DNA of 64,000 nucleotides, from contig DATGGU010000104.1 in the NCBI GenBank assembly GCA_035308365.1, positions 46,494 through 110,493 on the forward strand, in the 5' to 3' direction. The notes below the pieces were generated by a model that saw only the letters and a list, made by a program, of their open reading frames with translations, searched no databases and was not told where the DNA came from. Position 1 is the first letter of the stretch, and each line of letters opens with the position of its first letter. The position numbers and the translations under genes were made by a program. This DNA is from PALSA-505 sp035308365 (lineage in GTDB: Bacteria; Actinomycetota; Actinomycetes; Streptosporangiales; Streptosporangiaceae). This document shows, one piece after another, positions 8,720-16,930 of the stretch.

Positions 8720-8739
8720 AGCGTGATTCGTTTACCCGT

Positions 8740-9114
8740 TCAATTCAGTCGATGGACGGAATCTAACCCGCGCTCACTGGCGCAGCAGTTGCCGCACCCT
8801 GGCCGCCTCCCTGGTGAGGTGGTCGCGCTCCGGCACTCCACATCGATGACCATCCAGCCGGCGATGAGGTCCTTGGTCTCGGCGAACGGGCCATCGGTCA
8901 CCGGTGGGCGCCCCTCGCCGTCATACCGCACGAACGCGCCCTCGGGCGCCAGTGCCTGGCTGTCGACATACTCACCCGTCTCTTCCAGGCGGGCTGGGAA
9001 GTCCTGCATGAACTGCACGTGCGCGTCGAGCTCCGCTGGCGTCCACTGGTCCATCGGCACGTCGTTGACCGGAGCCGGGGCGCCGCGGTAATGCTTGAGC
9101 AGCAGGTACTTCAT
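8740..9114 (-). CDS. YCII/DGPF-domain protein with an aberrant C-terminus
   Basis: The start at 9114 has AGGAG 6 nt upstream and opens MKYLLLKHYRGAP. The sequence follows the YCII (DGPF) fold up to VTDGPFAETKDLIAGWMVIDVE. YCII-fold proteins are small dimeric alpha/beta proteins often linked to ECF sigma factors; their reactions are mostly unknown. After DVE the expected ~25-residue ending is missing and is replaced by a Cys/Arg/Ser-rich tail unlike the family. Another frame over the same bases reads PERDHLTREAARVRQLLRQ and stops at 8774, suggesting a frameshift or a recombination junction. The gene may be degenerate. Confidence 0.65.
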   Translation of the reverse strand: MKYLLLKHYRGAPAPVNDVPMDQWTPAELDAHVQFMQDFPARLEETGEYVDSQALAPEGAFVRYDGEGRPPVTDGPFAETKDLIAGWMVIDVECRSATTSPGRRPGCGNCCASERGLDSVHRLN

Positions 9115-9278
9115 GGTGGTTCTCCTTCTGCGTCGCGCGGCCCGTCGTGGCCGCTCGTGTCCCTGGGACGGAGCCAGCGCCACGTTCTCGACACCCGGCA
9201 CGATAACTGCCCTGAACCGCTGCTCGTCGCGGCCCGTTTCCCCGGGTAGCTGACACAGCAACTTCCTGGGAGCACGTG

Positions 9279-10781
9279 ATGAAAACAGCAGTGGCTTTCG
9301 GAAACTGGTGGCGCACCGCGCTTGGTCTCGTCACCCCGGCCGCGCTGATCGTGGCCGGCGGCGGCTCCGCCCTGGCAGCGTCCGGCCCGGCGGCCGCGGC
9401 CACCGGCGGCGTGTCCGCCGTGACCTGCACCGTCCACTGGGCCGGGCGAGCCGTCCTGCCCGACTGGACGACCGCCAAGAACTGGAGCACCGGGCAGGTC
9501 CCCGGCCCGGCTGATGACGTCTGCATCGGCACCGGTGCCGACGTGCTCACCAACGTCTCGATCCAGATCCACTCGCTGCGGCTCGGACCGGATGCGGGCA
9601 TCGCCCTGGAGGGGACATCGTCGAAGCCACTCAGCGCCACGGTCGCCACCTTCGTGGACATGACCGGCACATACAGCCGGATCGACCTCGCCGACGCCAG
9701 CGTGAGCGCCGCGCGGATCAGCGACCCGGGCGGCGGCACCATCTGGACGGACGGCAACTGCTCCCTGATCAGCCCGCATATCGCCTTCGGCAGCGGCGGC
9801 GGTGTGAATGCGGCCAGCGGCACGACGACGCTGAGCAGCCTGCCCCAGCTCAGCAACGGCACGCTGACCGGCGCCTCGCTCAACACCTCGGACGCGGTCC
9901 TGGTGCTGCCCGGCGACATCACCCACCTGGTGGCCTCGAACGTCGGCGTCGGCGCGAACTCCGCCATCCAGGACACCGGCGGTCACAACGCCCTGACCGG
10001 CCTCACCTCGATCGACGCGCAGTCGTCGCTGACGGCCGACTCCGCGCTGTCGCTGACCGGCCCCCTCGACGCCAGCGGGAACGTCACGGTCGGCGGCGGG
10101 GCGACCCTGGCCGTCGGCGGAACGTTCACCCAGGCCCAGGGCACCCTCTCGCTTTACGCGGGCGGCCCGGCGACGGTGCGCGCGAGCCAGGTCGTGATCG
10201 GCCAGCCCGCATTCCTGCTGGCCGAACAGGGCACGATCGCGGGGAGCCTGGCCAACGACGGCTCCGCCAGCGTGTTCGGTCTGACGGTCACCGGCAGCTA
10301 CACCCAAAGCTCGGCCGGAACGCTGGGCGCCGCCCTCGGCGAGCCGCTCGCGGTCACCGGCCAGGCCACGCTGGCCGGGGCCGCTGATTCTGGCCAGCCC
10401 GACCCATCGCCCGGCGCCAGCGGCCCGGTCATCACGTTCGGCTCGCTGAGCGGCAATTTCACCAGTCACGGCCTGGGGATCAACCTGCTCACCAAGCAGC
10501 GGAAGATCGACGCGATCATCACGCCGCAGATAGCCTCTTCGGCCACGGCCGTGATCCGGGGCCAGCAGGTGACCGTCAGCGGGGCCAGCTTCCGGCTCGG
10601 GGAAAACGTCAGCATCTACCTCGACCAGGCCGCCGGCGCGCCGCTGGCCACGGCGATCGGCCGCTACTTCGGCCGCTTCACCACCCCGGTCACGATCCCG
10701 TGGACGTCCCCCGGCCAGCACAAGCTCATCGCCGTCGGCTCCGAGGGCAGCCGCACACACATCACCATCACCGTGAGCTGA
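9279..10781 (+). CDS. Secreted repeat-rich protein, probable beta-helix surface protein
   Basis: A signal peptide (hydrophobic LVTPAALIVAGGGSALAA followed by small residues) precedes about 460 residues rich in Gly, Ser, Thr and Ala. Near the start, DWTTAKNWSTGQVPGPADDV is the W-x-x-x-x-NW-S-x-G-x-x-P-x-x-x-D-x-V motif found at the head of many secreted beta-helical proteins. Short hydrophobic repeats follow (GNVTVGGGATLAVGGTF type). A C-terminal segment (TAVIRGQQVTVSGASFRLGENVSIYL) resembles an immunoglobulin-like module. There is no LPXTG sorting signal. The GTG at 9276 directly precedes the ATG; the ATG at 9279 is preferred. Ligand and role are unknown. Confidence 0.65.
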   Translation: MKTAVAFGNWWRTALGLVTPAALIVAGGGSALAASGPAAAATGGVSAVTCTVHWAGRAVLPDWTTAKNWSTGQVPGPADDVCIGTGADVLTNVSIQIHSLRLGPDAGIALEGTSSKPLSATVATFVDMTGTYSRIDLADASVSAARISDPGGGTIWTDGNCSLISPHIAFGSGGGVNAASGTTTLSSLPQLSNGTLTGASLNTSDAVLVLPGDITHLVASNVGVGANSAIQDTGGHNALTGLTSIDAQSSLTADSALSLTGPLDASGNVTVGGGATLAVGGTFTQAQGTLSLYAGGPATVRASQVVIGQPAFLLAEQGTIAGSLANDGSASVFGLTVTGSYTQSSAGTLGAALGEPLAVTGQATLAGAADSGQPDPSPGASGPVITFGSLSGNFTSHGLGINLLTKQRKIDAIITPQIASSATAVIRGQQVTVSGASFRLGENVSIYLDQAAGAPLATAIGRYFGRFTTPVTIPWTSPGQHKLIAVGSEGSRTHITITVS

Positions 10782-10793
10782 AGGCCGAGAGCG

Positions 10794-11214
10794 GGCGGCG
10801 GGCGAGCCGGCCTGTAGGCCGGGTTCTGTGCACCCGCCCGAAGGCGGGCCGGCGGCCATCCATCTGGGACTGCCGTTGCCGGCAGCCTCGTGCGGTCTAC
10901 CCGCGAGCATCGGGCGGGCCGCCCTCAACCGCTCGCGCAGGCCCGCGCCCTGGAAGGCGCGAGCCCTCTTGACCTTGCTCCGGGTGGGGTTTACCGAGCC
11001 GCCGCAGTCACCTGCGGCGCTGGTGGTCTCTTACACCACCGTTTCACCCTTACCTCCCAGGCAGTGCCCGGAGGCGGTCTGCTTTCTGTGGCACTTTCCC
11101 GCGGGTCACCCCGGGTCGGTGTTACCGACCACCCTGCCCTGTGGAGCCCGGACCTTCCTCACCCAGCCGGCTGAACCGGCCAGGTGCGGCCGCCCGGCCT
11201 GCTCGCCCGCCGCC
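10794..11214 (-). ncRNA. rnpB: RNase P RNA, bacterial class A
   Basis: The minus strand folds as a class A RNase P RNA. The 5' end GGCGGCGGGCGAGC (complement of 11201-11214) pairs with the 3' end GCTCGCCCGCCGCC (complement of 10794-10807) to form P1. The conserved GAGGAAGGTCCGGGCTCCAC block lies at about 11141-11162, and the 3' GAACCCGGCCTACAGGCC block near 10810-10825. Length (about 420 nt) is normal for actinobacteria. It lies directly after the RNase H/phosphatase gene on the same strand. The RNA matures the 5' ends of tRNAs. The ends are set by P1 pairing and may be off by several bases. Confidence 0.95.
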
Positions 11215-11242
11215 AGCCAATGATATGCCCTCACCCCGCGGT

Positions 11243-12376
11243 TTACGTGCCGCGCAGATGGCTGGTGTCGTTGAAGGATCTCAGCACCGCACCACCGTCG
11301 GGGTACCAGTCGACCTCGCAGAACGAGGCTACGCCGAGGTGCATCCGCATGAGAGCCGCCGGTGTGGGAGCGAGCAGGGCGCGGGCCACCAGTTCCTTGA
11401 TGGGGGTGACATGGCTGACGATCAGGATTGTCTGGCCGGGACGCTCGGCCAGGAGGTCGTCCAGGGCGGCCGTGACCCTGCGGCCGGCGTCGGCAAGGCT
11501 CTCCCCGGCCGGCGGCGCCGTGCTGGGCTCGGCCACCCATGCGGCCAGTTCGCCCGGCCAGCCCTCGCTGGCTTCGGCGAAGGTGAGGCCCTCCCAGTCG
11601 CCGAAGTCGGCTTCGCGGAACCTGTCCTCGACCAGCATGTCCGCGCCCGATGCCGCGGCGGCTTCGGCCGCGGTTTGCCGGGCCCGGACGAGCGGAGAGG
11701 TCACGATCAGCTCGATTCCGCCGCGGGCCGCCAGGTGGGCCGCAGCGGCCTTGGCCTGCATCAGGCCGGTTTCGGTGAGCGGGATGTCGGCCACGCCGGC
11801 GAAGCGGCGCTCGGCCGACAGCGCGGTCTCGCCGTGCCTGAGCAGGATCGTGGTCGTGGCGGCGGGGCCGGCCGGGCGCCAGCCCGTCCGGGGCGCCGCA
11901 TGAGGCTCCGCCGAGGTGGCAGCGGTGGGGCCCGGGCCCGCTGGCTGGGCGGCCAGATCCATGGCCTCGTTGGCGAGGCGGTCGGCGTGCGCGTTCAGCT
12001 CCCTGGGCACCCAGGTGTACCGGACCGCCGCGAACCGGGCGGCAGCCTGTCTGGCGGCGGCCGCCAAGGCAACCAGGCCGGGGTGTTTGATCTTCCAGCG
12101 GCCGGACATCTGCTCGACGACGAGCTTGGAGTCCATCCGCACCTCGACCGTCGCACCAGGGGCGATGGCGGCGGCGGCGCGCAGGCCCGCGACCAGGCCG
12201 GAGTATTCGGCGACGTTGTTGGTGGCCGTGCCGATGGATTCCCGCGCCTCAGCCAGGACCGCGCCGGTGGCGGCGTCGAAGACGACGGCGCCGTAGCCAG
12301 CGGCGCCCGGGTTCCCCCGGGAACCGCCGTCGGCGGCCACGATCAGGCGCCGCGGCGCAGCGCCGGGGTGGGTCAC
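11243..12376 (-). CDS. Bifunctional RNase HI / histidine phosphatase
   Basis: This fusion resembles mycobacterial Rv2228c. Residues about 9-140 are RNase HI with acidic active-site residues in AADGGSRGNPG, NNVAEYSGL, RMDSKLV and NAHADRLAN; it degrades RNA in RNA-DNA hybrids. After a linker, about residues 175-377 are a phosphoglycerate-mutase-like histidine phosphatase with the RHGET catalytic motif, the IVTSPLVRARQTA segment and the second His in VSHVTPIKE. The related domain in cobalamin synthesis is CobC, an alpha-ribazole phosphatase, and acid phosphatase activity is known for relatives. The start is the GTG at 12376, which overlaps the upstream gene's TGA by GTGA, indicating translational coupling. 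Confidence 0.9.
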   Translation of the reverse strand: MTHPGAAPRRLIVAADGGSRGNPGAAGYGAVVFDAATGAVLAEARESIGTATNNVAEYSGLVAGLRAAAAIAPGATVEVRMDSKLVVEQMSGRWKIKHPGLVALAAAARQAAARFAAVRYTWVPRELNAHADRLANEAMDLAAQPAGPGPTAATSAEPHAAPRTGWRPAGPAATTTILLRHGETALSAERRFAGVADIPLTETGLMQAKAAAAHLAARGGIELIVTSPLVRARQTAAEAAAASGADMLVEDRFREADFGDWEGLTFAEASEGWPGELAAWVAEPSTAPPAGESLADAGRRVTAALDDLLAERPGQTILIVSHVTPIKELVARALLAPTPAALMRMHLGVASFCEVDWYPDGGAVLRSFNDTSHLRGT

Positions 12377-13113
12377 AGGCCGGATTCGGGGGTGCGGACC
12401 AGGATTCTGCGGCACTCCTCGCAGCGGAGCACCTCATCCTCGGCCGCGGCCCTGATCCTGTTCAGGTCGACGGTGTTCAGCGTCAGGTGACAGCCTTCGC
12501 AACGGCCACGGCGCAGGGCGGCCGCGCCGACCCCGTGCTGGGCGCGCATCCGTTCGTACAGGCCGAGCAGATCATCGGGTACCTGGGCGACCACGGCGGC
12601 CCGCCGGTCCGCCGCCTTGCCAGCCTGCTCGTCCAGCTCGCCGAGGGCCTCGTCACGCCGTGCGGCGGCCACCTGCCTGCGCTCGGCCAGGGCGGCCCGC
12701 TCCGCGGTCAGCCCGTCGTACGCGCTCTGCGCGGCTTCCCTGCGCTCCATCACGTCGAGCGCGATGTCCTCGAGCTCGGATTGCCTGCGCGCCAGTGAGG
12801 CTATCTCCGACTGCAAGATTTCCAGGTCCCGCGGTGAGGAAACCTGGCCGGCGTCGAGGCGCTCGCGGTCACGGGCCGTCCTGGTTCGGACCTGGTCGAC
12901 ATCTGCCTCGGCCTTGGCCTGTTCCCGGGCCAGATCCCGCTCGGCCGTCTGCGCGGCGACAAGCGCGTCGCGCAGCTCCGCGTCCCGCGCGTCGATCTCG
13001 TTGACCTCCGCGGTCTCCGGCAGGGCGCGCCTCCTGTGGTCGAGCCTGCTCAGCTCGGCATCCAGGTCGGCCAGCTCAAGGAGGCGGAGCTGTGTCTCGG
13101 GAGATGCCTTCAC
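12373..13113 (-). CDS. Coiled-coil zinc-ribbon protein (CT398/Rv2229c type)
   Basis: This ~246-residue protein is mostly a long antiparallel coiled coil (QLRLLELADLDAELSRLDHR onward, rich in heptads of Leu, Ala, Glu and Arg). It ends in a zinc ribbon with the pairs CEGC and CEEC about 30 residues apart. The family occurs widely upstream of the RNase H/phosphatase gene in actinobacteria, as here, where the stop overlaps the next start. A role in nucleic-acid or secretion-related scaffolding has been suggested but is not established. The GTG at 13113 (KASPETQLRLL) is chosen because homology begins there; the frame is open to 13158. Confidence 0.85.
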   Translation of the reverse strand: MKASPETQLRLLELADLDAELSRLDHRRRALPETAEVNEIDARDAELRDALVAAQTAERDLAREQAKAEADVDQVRTRTARDRERLDAGQVSSPRDLEILQSEIASLARRQSELEDIALDVMERREAAQSAYDGLTAERAALAERRQVAAARRDEALGELDEQAGKAADRRAAVVAQVPDDLLGLYERMRAQHGVGAAALRRGRCEGCHLTLNTVDLNRIRAAAEDEVLRCEECRRILVRTPESGL

Positions 13114-13238
13114 GTGTTCCAACGTAGCCTGCCCGGGATGGTGACCGCTGCACCGCATCCCGCCGTCGCCAAATCGGTATGCATGGATCGGCCAGCCAGC
13201 CGTCCAGCGCCGCCGCGGCTGCGGTACACATGGGCGCC

Positions 13239-13919
13239 ATGGAGATCCCTAGGGTCGGCCGCCCGCACATGCCGGGATATGGCATCGTGCCGGCCACCGA
13301 GGGCAGCGGGCTGCTGCCCTGGTCCTGGGCGGCGGAGCGGCTCACCAGGTCGCGAAACTACTGGGTGTCGAGCGTATGGCCGGACGGCAGGCCGCATTCG
13401 ATGCCGGTGTGGGGCATGTGGGACGACGCCGTGCTGTGGTTCAGCAGCAGCATCGGCTCGCGCAAGACCCGCAACCTCGCCGCCAACCCGCAATGCTGTG
13501 TCACCACCGAGGACGCCACGGACCCGGTGGTGCTCGAGGGGACCGCCCGCATCGTGAACGAGCCGGCGCTGCTGCAGCGGGTGGTCGACCTGATGAATGC
13601 CAAGTACGGCACCGGGTACGACGTGGACTTCCTCAGCCCCGCCAGGAACGCGACCATCCGCGTCCGCCCGCGGCGCGTGTTCGGCCTGCGCAGCAGCGAC
13701 TTCACCGGCTCCCCCACCCGCTGGATCTTCGAAGACTTACAGCGGCATTCGCAGGATGGGGGCAGAGGTGGGGCGCGCGGAACCCCCGGCGGGTTCCACG
13801 GTGAGCTCTACCATGTCGCCGGCATGCAGGCCGGTCGCGACCACCGGTGCGGTCATGCCGTGCGCGGCGTGCGGCAGCATCCCGGCCGAACGGTCGCCCG
13901 GCGGGCCCATCAGCCATAG
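13239..13919 (+). CDS. PPOX-class flavin/F420-dependent oxidoreductase-like protein with 3' read-through
   Basis: The first ~165 residues form a split-barrel flavin-binding fold of the pyridoxamine-phosphate-oxidase class: NYWVSSVWPDGRPHSMPVWGMWDDAVLWFSS, RNLAANPQCCVTTED, VVLEGTARIV, ending TIRVRPRRVFGL and PTRWIFED. Members use FMN or F420 to reduce small substrates. The normal end would be near 13735, but no stop occurs until 13919. The last ~60 residues are therefore antisense to rskA and look like noise. A lost stop is likely. The start at 13239 (MEIPRVG) is the ATG nearest conserved sequence; 13179 and 13230 are alternatives. Confidence 0.75.
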   Translation: MEIPRVGRPHMPGYGIVPATEGSGLLPWSWAAERLTRSRNYWVSSVWPDGRPHSMPVWGMWDDAVLWFSSSIGSRKTRNLAANPQCCVTTEDATDPVVLEGTARIVNEPALLQRVVDLMNAKYGTGYDVDFLSPARNATIRVRPRRVFGLRSSDFTGSPTRWIFEDLQRHSQDGGRGGARGTPGGFHGELYHVAGMQAGRDHRCGHAVRGVRQHPGRTVARRAHQP

Positions 13920-14561
13920 CTCGTAGGCCTTGCCGGCGGGCAGGCCCGGCAGGTTGGCCGAGCTGAACGCCAGGGCGTGCGCCATGTGCGACATGACGAT
14001 CGTCGCGGTCCCGCCCCCGGCCACCGGCACGCTCATCATCCGCGCGTCCGGCGAGGTCAGCACGGCGGCCAGCATGTGATCCCTGGCCTGGGCCTGGCTC
14101 AGCTGGTGCTGGGTGATCAGGGCCATCGAGCCGAACACGACCGCCGCGACCAGGAACACGCTCGAAGCGATCAGGGCCACCGGCCGGGCCCAAGGCTGAC
14201 GGCCCGACCGCACCCGGCGCCGCACCGCGGCCACCCAGCGGCCAGCCCCCGGCCGCCGCCGGCCGGCGGCAGGCTGGCCCGCGGTGACCGGCGGTAGCTG
14301 CCTGGTCCGGGCGACCTCGGCGAACACCTTGTCCTTCAGCCGCTCCGGGGGCCGCGCGGCCGTGGCGGCGGCCAGCCGGGCCGTGGTCTCCCGCAGGCCG
14401 TGGACCTCTTCGGCACACGCCGGGCAGGCTGCCAGGTGCCGCTCGAACCGGTCCCGGTCCCGTGACGGCAGCGCGTTGAGCGCATACGGTCCCGCGAGGG
14501 TGTGCAGGTCGGCTCGCCGTGGCCGCGGGGTGTGGTTCCGGCCGGGGAAGAACCGCATCAT
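13737..14561 (-). CDS. rskA: Anti-sigma-K factor RskA
   Basis: This is a 274-residue membrane anti-sigma factor. The N-terminal zinc-finger domain contains RFERHLAACPACAEEV (the H-x3-C-x2-C motif of the zf-HC2 family), which holds SigK. One transmembrane helix (PVALIASSVFLVAAVVFGSMAL) is near residue 150. The external C-terminal domain (AKAYELWLMGPPGD-like, ending VELTVEPAGGSARPTSAPI) is the RskA family domain that controls regulated proteolysis. The ATG at 14561 overlaps the sigK TGA (ATGA), so the two are translationally coupled. Convergent with the PPOX gene and overlapped by its read-through. Confidence 0.92.
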   Translation of the reverse strand: MMRFFPGRNHTPRPRRADLHTLAGPYALNALPSRDRDRFERHLAACPACAEEVHGLRETTARLAAATAARPPERLKDKVFAEVARTRQLPPVTAGQPAAGRRRPGAGRWVAAVRRRVRSGRQPWARPVALIASSVFLVAAVVFGSMALITQHQLSQAQARDHMLAAVLTSPDARMMSVPVAGGGTATIVMSHMAHALAFSSANLPGLPAGKAYELWLMGPPGDRSAGMLPHAAHGMTAPVVATGLHAGDMVELTVEPAGGSARPTSAPILRMPL

Positions 14562-15166
14562 GTCACCCCCAGGCAGTCGCGCAGCCGGATCAGGCCGTCC
14601 CGCATCCGCGTCTTCACGGTGCCGAGTGCCGTGCCGAGCAGGCCGGCCACCTCGCGGTAGCTGTAGCCCCCGTAGTAGGCGAGCACGATCGACTCGCGCT
14701 GCAGTTCGGTCAGCGTGCCCAGGCACCGCCTGACCCGCTCGCTCTCCAGCTTGGCCTCGACTTCCTCGGCCACGGTGTCGTAGCCGGCCCGCTCGGCCGC
14801 GGCCGCGGACTGGTCGTCCCGCCGCGCCGCGGCCTCGGCCGACCGGACCCGGTCGACCGCGCGGCGATGGGCGATCGTGGCCACCCAGGCCTGGGCGCTG
14901 CCCAGGCCTGGCTCGAACCTGGATGCGGTGCGCCACACCTCCAGCAGCACCTCCTGGGCGACTTCCTCCGCCTGCGCCGGATCCCGGAGCACGCGCAGCA
15001 CCAGGCCGAACACCGTCGGGGCGGCCTGCTCATAGACGGCGCTGAACGCATCCTCGTCACCCCGGCCCACCAGCCTGATGAGCGCACCAAGGTCATCCGG
15101 CCCGCCCGGGTCACCTGGCGGGTGGCCCGTTCGCACCGGGCGCCCGGGCATGTCAGCCATGCGCAT
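14558..15166 (-). CDS. sigK: ECF RNA polymerase sigma factor SigK
   Basis: This ~202-residue ECF sigma factor has a region 2 (DAFSAVYEQAAPTVFGLVLRVLRDP, EEVAQEVLLEVWRTASRFEP, WVATIAHRRAVDRVR) and a region 4 helix-turn-helix (LTELQRESIVLAYYGGYSYREVAGLLGT, GTVKTRMRDGLIRLRDCLG). Pairing with rskA identifies it as SigK type. It directs polymerase to CCATCC/CCGAAT-like promoters. Such an element ends 7 nt before the ATG at 15166, so the message is probably leaderless from that codon. The ATG at 15160, with AAGGA 7 nt upstream, is the alternative. An identical promoter layout drives the divergent oxidoreductase, indicating autoregulation. Confidence 0.92.
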   Translation of the reverse strand: MRMADMPGRPVRTGHPPGDPGGPDDLGALIRLVGRGDEDAFSAVYEQAAPTVFGLVLRVLRDPAQAEEVAQEVLLEVWRTASRFEPGLGSAQAWVATIAHRRAVDRVRSAEAAARRDDQSAAAAERAGYDTVAEEVEAKLESERVRRCLGTLTELQRESIVLAYYGGYSYREVAGLLGTALGTVKTRMRDGLIRLRDCLGVT

Positions 15167-15173
15167 GTCCTTG

Positions 15174-15200
15174 ATTCGGAACCAACGTAGTCTTGGATTG
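15174..15200 (-). promoter_or_regulatory. SigK-type promoter for sigK-rskA
   Basis: On the minus strand, CAATCC (complement of 15195-15200) and CCGAAT (complement of 15174-15179) are 15 nt apart. CCGAAT ends 7 nt before the ATG at 15166. Mycobacterial SigK recognises CCATCC and CCGAAT, so the match is 5/6 and 6/6. The spacing to the ATG implies a leaderless transcript. Confidence 0.75.
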
Positions 15201-15237
15201 CCGCACCGCAATGGCCCGGGCCGCGAGGGCGACCGGG

Positions 15238-15264
15238 CAATCCGTGCGGACGCCTGCTCCGAAT
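15238..15264 (+). promoter_or_regulatory. SigK-type promoter for the molybdopterin oxidoreductase
   Basis: CAATCC (15238-15243) and CCGAAT (15259-15264) are 15 nt apart, with 7 nt to the ATG at 15272. Hexamers, spacer length and distance to the ATG are the same as in the divergent sigK promoter, so both transcripts should be leaderless and SigK-dependent. Confidence 0.75.
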
Positions 15265-15271
15265 CAACATC

Positions 15272-16930
15272 ATGACATCCGAAACCGATAGGCCGCGTCC
15301 GTTCCCCGGCGCGCTGGCCGGCCTGCTGGCCGGCGCCGTCGCCGTGGGCGCCGGGCAGTTCGTGGCCAGCCTGGGGGCGCAGGACAGTTCGCCGGTCATC
15401 GCCGTCGGGTCCTCGGCCATCGGGCTCGCTCCCCCGGCGGTCAAGAACTTCGCCATCTCCGCGTTCGGCCCGGACGACAAGATCGCCCTGCTCACCGGCA
15501 TCTACGTGCTGCTGGGAATCTACGCCGCGCTGGTCGGCGTGCTCGGCAACCGGCGGCTCGGCTACGGCCTCACCGGGCTCGCCGCGTTCGCCGCGATCGG
15601 CCTGGCCGCCGCCGTGACCCGGCCCGGCGCGAGCGCCGGGTACGCCGTCCCCACCCTCGTCGCGGCCGCCGCGAGCGGTGTCACGCTGTTCCTGCTGCTC
15701 CGCAACATTCCGGCTCGTCCACACCCGCAGGACACCGCCGCGGAAACCACGACTCCGGAACCGCCGCGGCGCACCGGCGAGAAACCGCCGGGCGGCCAAT
15801 GGTGGGAGCCCACCGCCTCCGCACCGCCCAGGCCACCGGCCACCCTGCCGGTTTACCCCGGCCAGCAGCGCCGTGCCTTCCTCATCACCGGCACGGTCGC
15901 CGCCGTTACGGCCGCGGCCGGCGCCGTCGCGGGCCGGGTGCTGGCCGAACGCGGCGCGGTCACCCGGGCCCGGGCGGATCTGCGGTTCCCCCGCCCCAAA
16001 CTGCTGCTCGCCGATCGTGTGCCGTCCGGCTCGGACCTGCACATCCCGGGCCTGAGCCCCTTCATCACGCCGAACGCCTCCTTCTACCGGGTGGATACCG
16101 CGATCGTCCTGCCCCAGGTCCCGCCGGAGAACTGGACGCTGCGGATCCACGGCATGGTCGGGCGGGAAATCGAGATCAGCTTCGATGAACTGCTGCGCAG
16201 GCCACTGATCGAGACCTACGTCACGCTCTGCTGCGTGTCCAACCCGGTGGCGGGCCCCTATATCGGCAATGCCAGGTGGCTGGGCGCCAGCCTGGCCGAC
16301 CTGATCCGGGAGGCGCGGCCACGGGCCGGGGCCGACCAGATCCTGTGCACCTCCACCGACGGCTTCACCAGCGGCACGCCGGTGCAGGCCGTGCTGGACG
16401 GGCGGGACGCCCTGCTGGCGGTCGCCATGAACGGGCAGGCGCTGCCGGTGCAGCACGGGTTCCCGGTCCGCATGGTGGTGCCGGGGCTCTACGGGTACGT
16501 GTCGGCGACCAAGTGGGTCACCGACCTCAAGCTGACCACCTTCGCGGCGCAGACCGCGTACTGGGCGCAGCGCGGCTGGTCGCCGCAGGCGCCGGTCAAG
16601 ACCGAGTCCCGGATCGACGTGCCCAACGGCACCGGCCCGGTCAAGCCCGGCCGGATCCCGGTCGCCGGAGTCGCCTGGGCGCAGCATCGCGGCATCGACG
16701 CGGTGCACGTCAAGGTGGACAACGGCCCATGGCAGCAGGCCACGCTGGCCGCCGTGCCGGGCATCGACACCTGGCGGCAGTGGGTCTGGTACTGGGACGC
16801 CACGCCGGGCACCCACCTCATCCAGGCCAGGGCCACCGACAAGACGGGCTACACGCAGACCAGCATGCAGGAGCCGCCTGAGCCCAACGGCGCCACCGGC
16901 TACCCCCAGGTCCAGGTGTCCGTCGGGTAA
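15272..16930 (+). CDS. Membrane-bound molybdopterin-dependent oxidoreductase (sulfite-oxidase family)
   Basis: This is a 552-residue protein. Four hydrophobic helices occupy residues 10-150 (GALAGLLAGAVAVGAGQF, IALLTGIYVLLGIYAALVGVL and others). A further hydrophobic segment (FLITGTVAAVTAAAGAVAG) near residue 205 precedes an external catalytic domain. That domain carries the sulfite-oxidase/YedY fold: FYRVDTAIVLPQVPPENWTLRIHG, the molybdenum-ligating Cys in ETYVTLCCVSNPVAG near residue 318, HGFPVRMVVPGLYGY, and the WVTDL segment. A C-terminal dimerisation domain (VAGVAWAQHRGIDAVHVKVD) follows. The physiological substrate is unknown; sulfite, sulfoxides or oxidised protein residues are candidates. 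The SigK-type leaderless promoter places it in the SigK regulon, fitting an envelope redox-stress role. Confidence 0.88.
   Translation: MTSETDRPRPFPGALAGLLAGAVAVGAGQFVASLGAQDSSPVIAVGSSAIGLAPPAVKNFAISAFGPDDKIALLTGIYVLLGIYAALVGVLGNRRLGYGLTGLAAFAAIGLAAAVTRPGASAGYAVPTLVAAAASGVTLFLLLRNIPARPHPQDTAAETTTPEPPRRTGEKPPGGQWWEPTASAPPRPPATLPVYPGQQRRAFLITGTVAAVTAAAGAVAGRVLAERGAVTRARADLRFPRPKLLLADRVPSGSDLHIPGLSPFITPNASFYRVDTAIVLPQVPPENWTLRIHGMVGREIEISFDELLRRPLIETYVTLCCVSNPVAGPYIGNARWLGASLADLIREARPRAGADQILCTSTDGFTSGTPVQAVLDGRDALLAVAMNGQALPVQHGFPVRMVVPGLYGYVSATKWVTDLKLTTFAAQTAYWAQRGWSPQAPVKTESRIDVPNGTGPVKPGRIPVAGVAWAQHRGIDAVHVKVDNGPWQQATLAAVPGIDTWRQWVWYWDATPGTHLIQARATDKTGYTQTSMQEPPEPNGATGYPQVQVSVG

Noticed and set aside
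10828..11223. Several ORFs over the 10.8-11.2 kb region
   Set aside because: This stretch is RNase P RNA on the minus strand; the frames carry no protein features.
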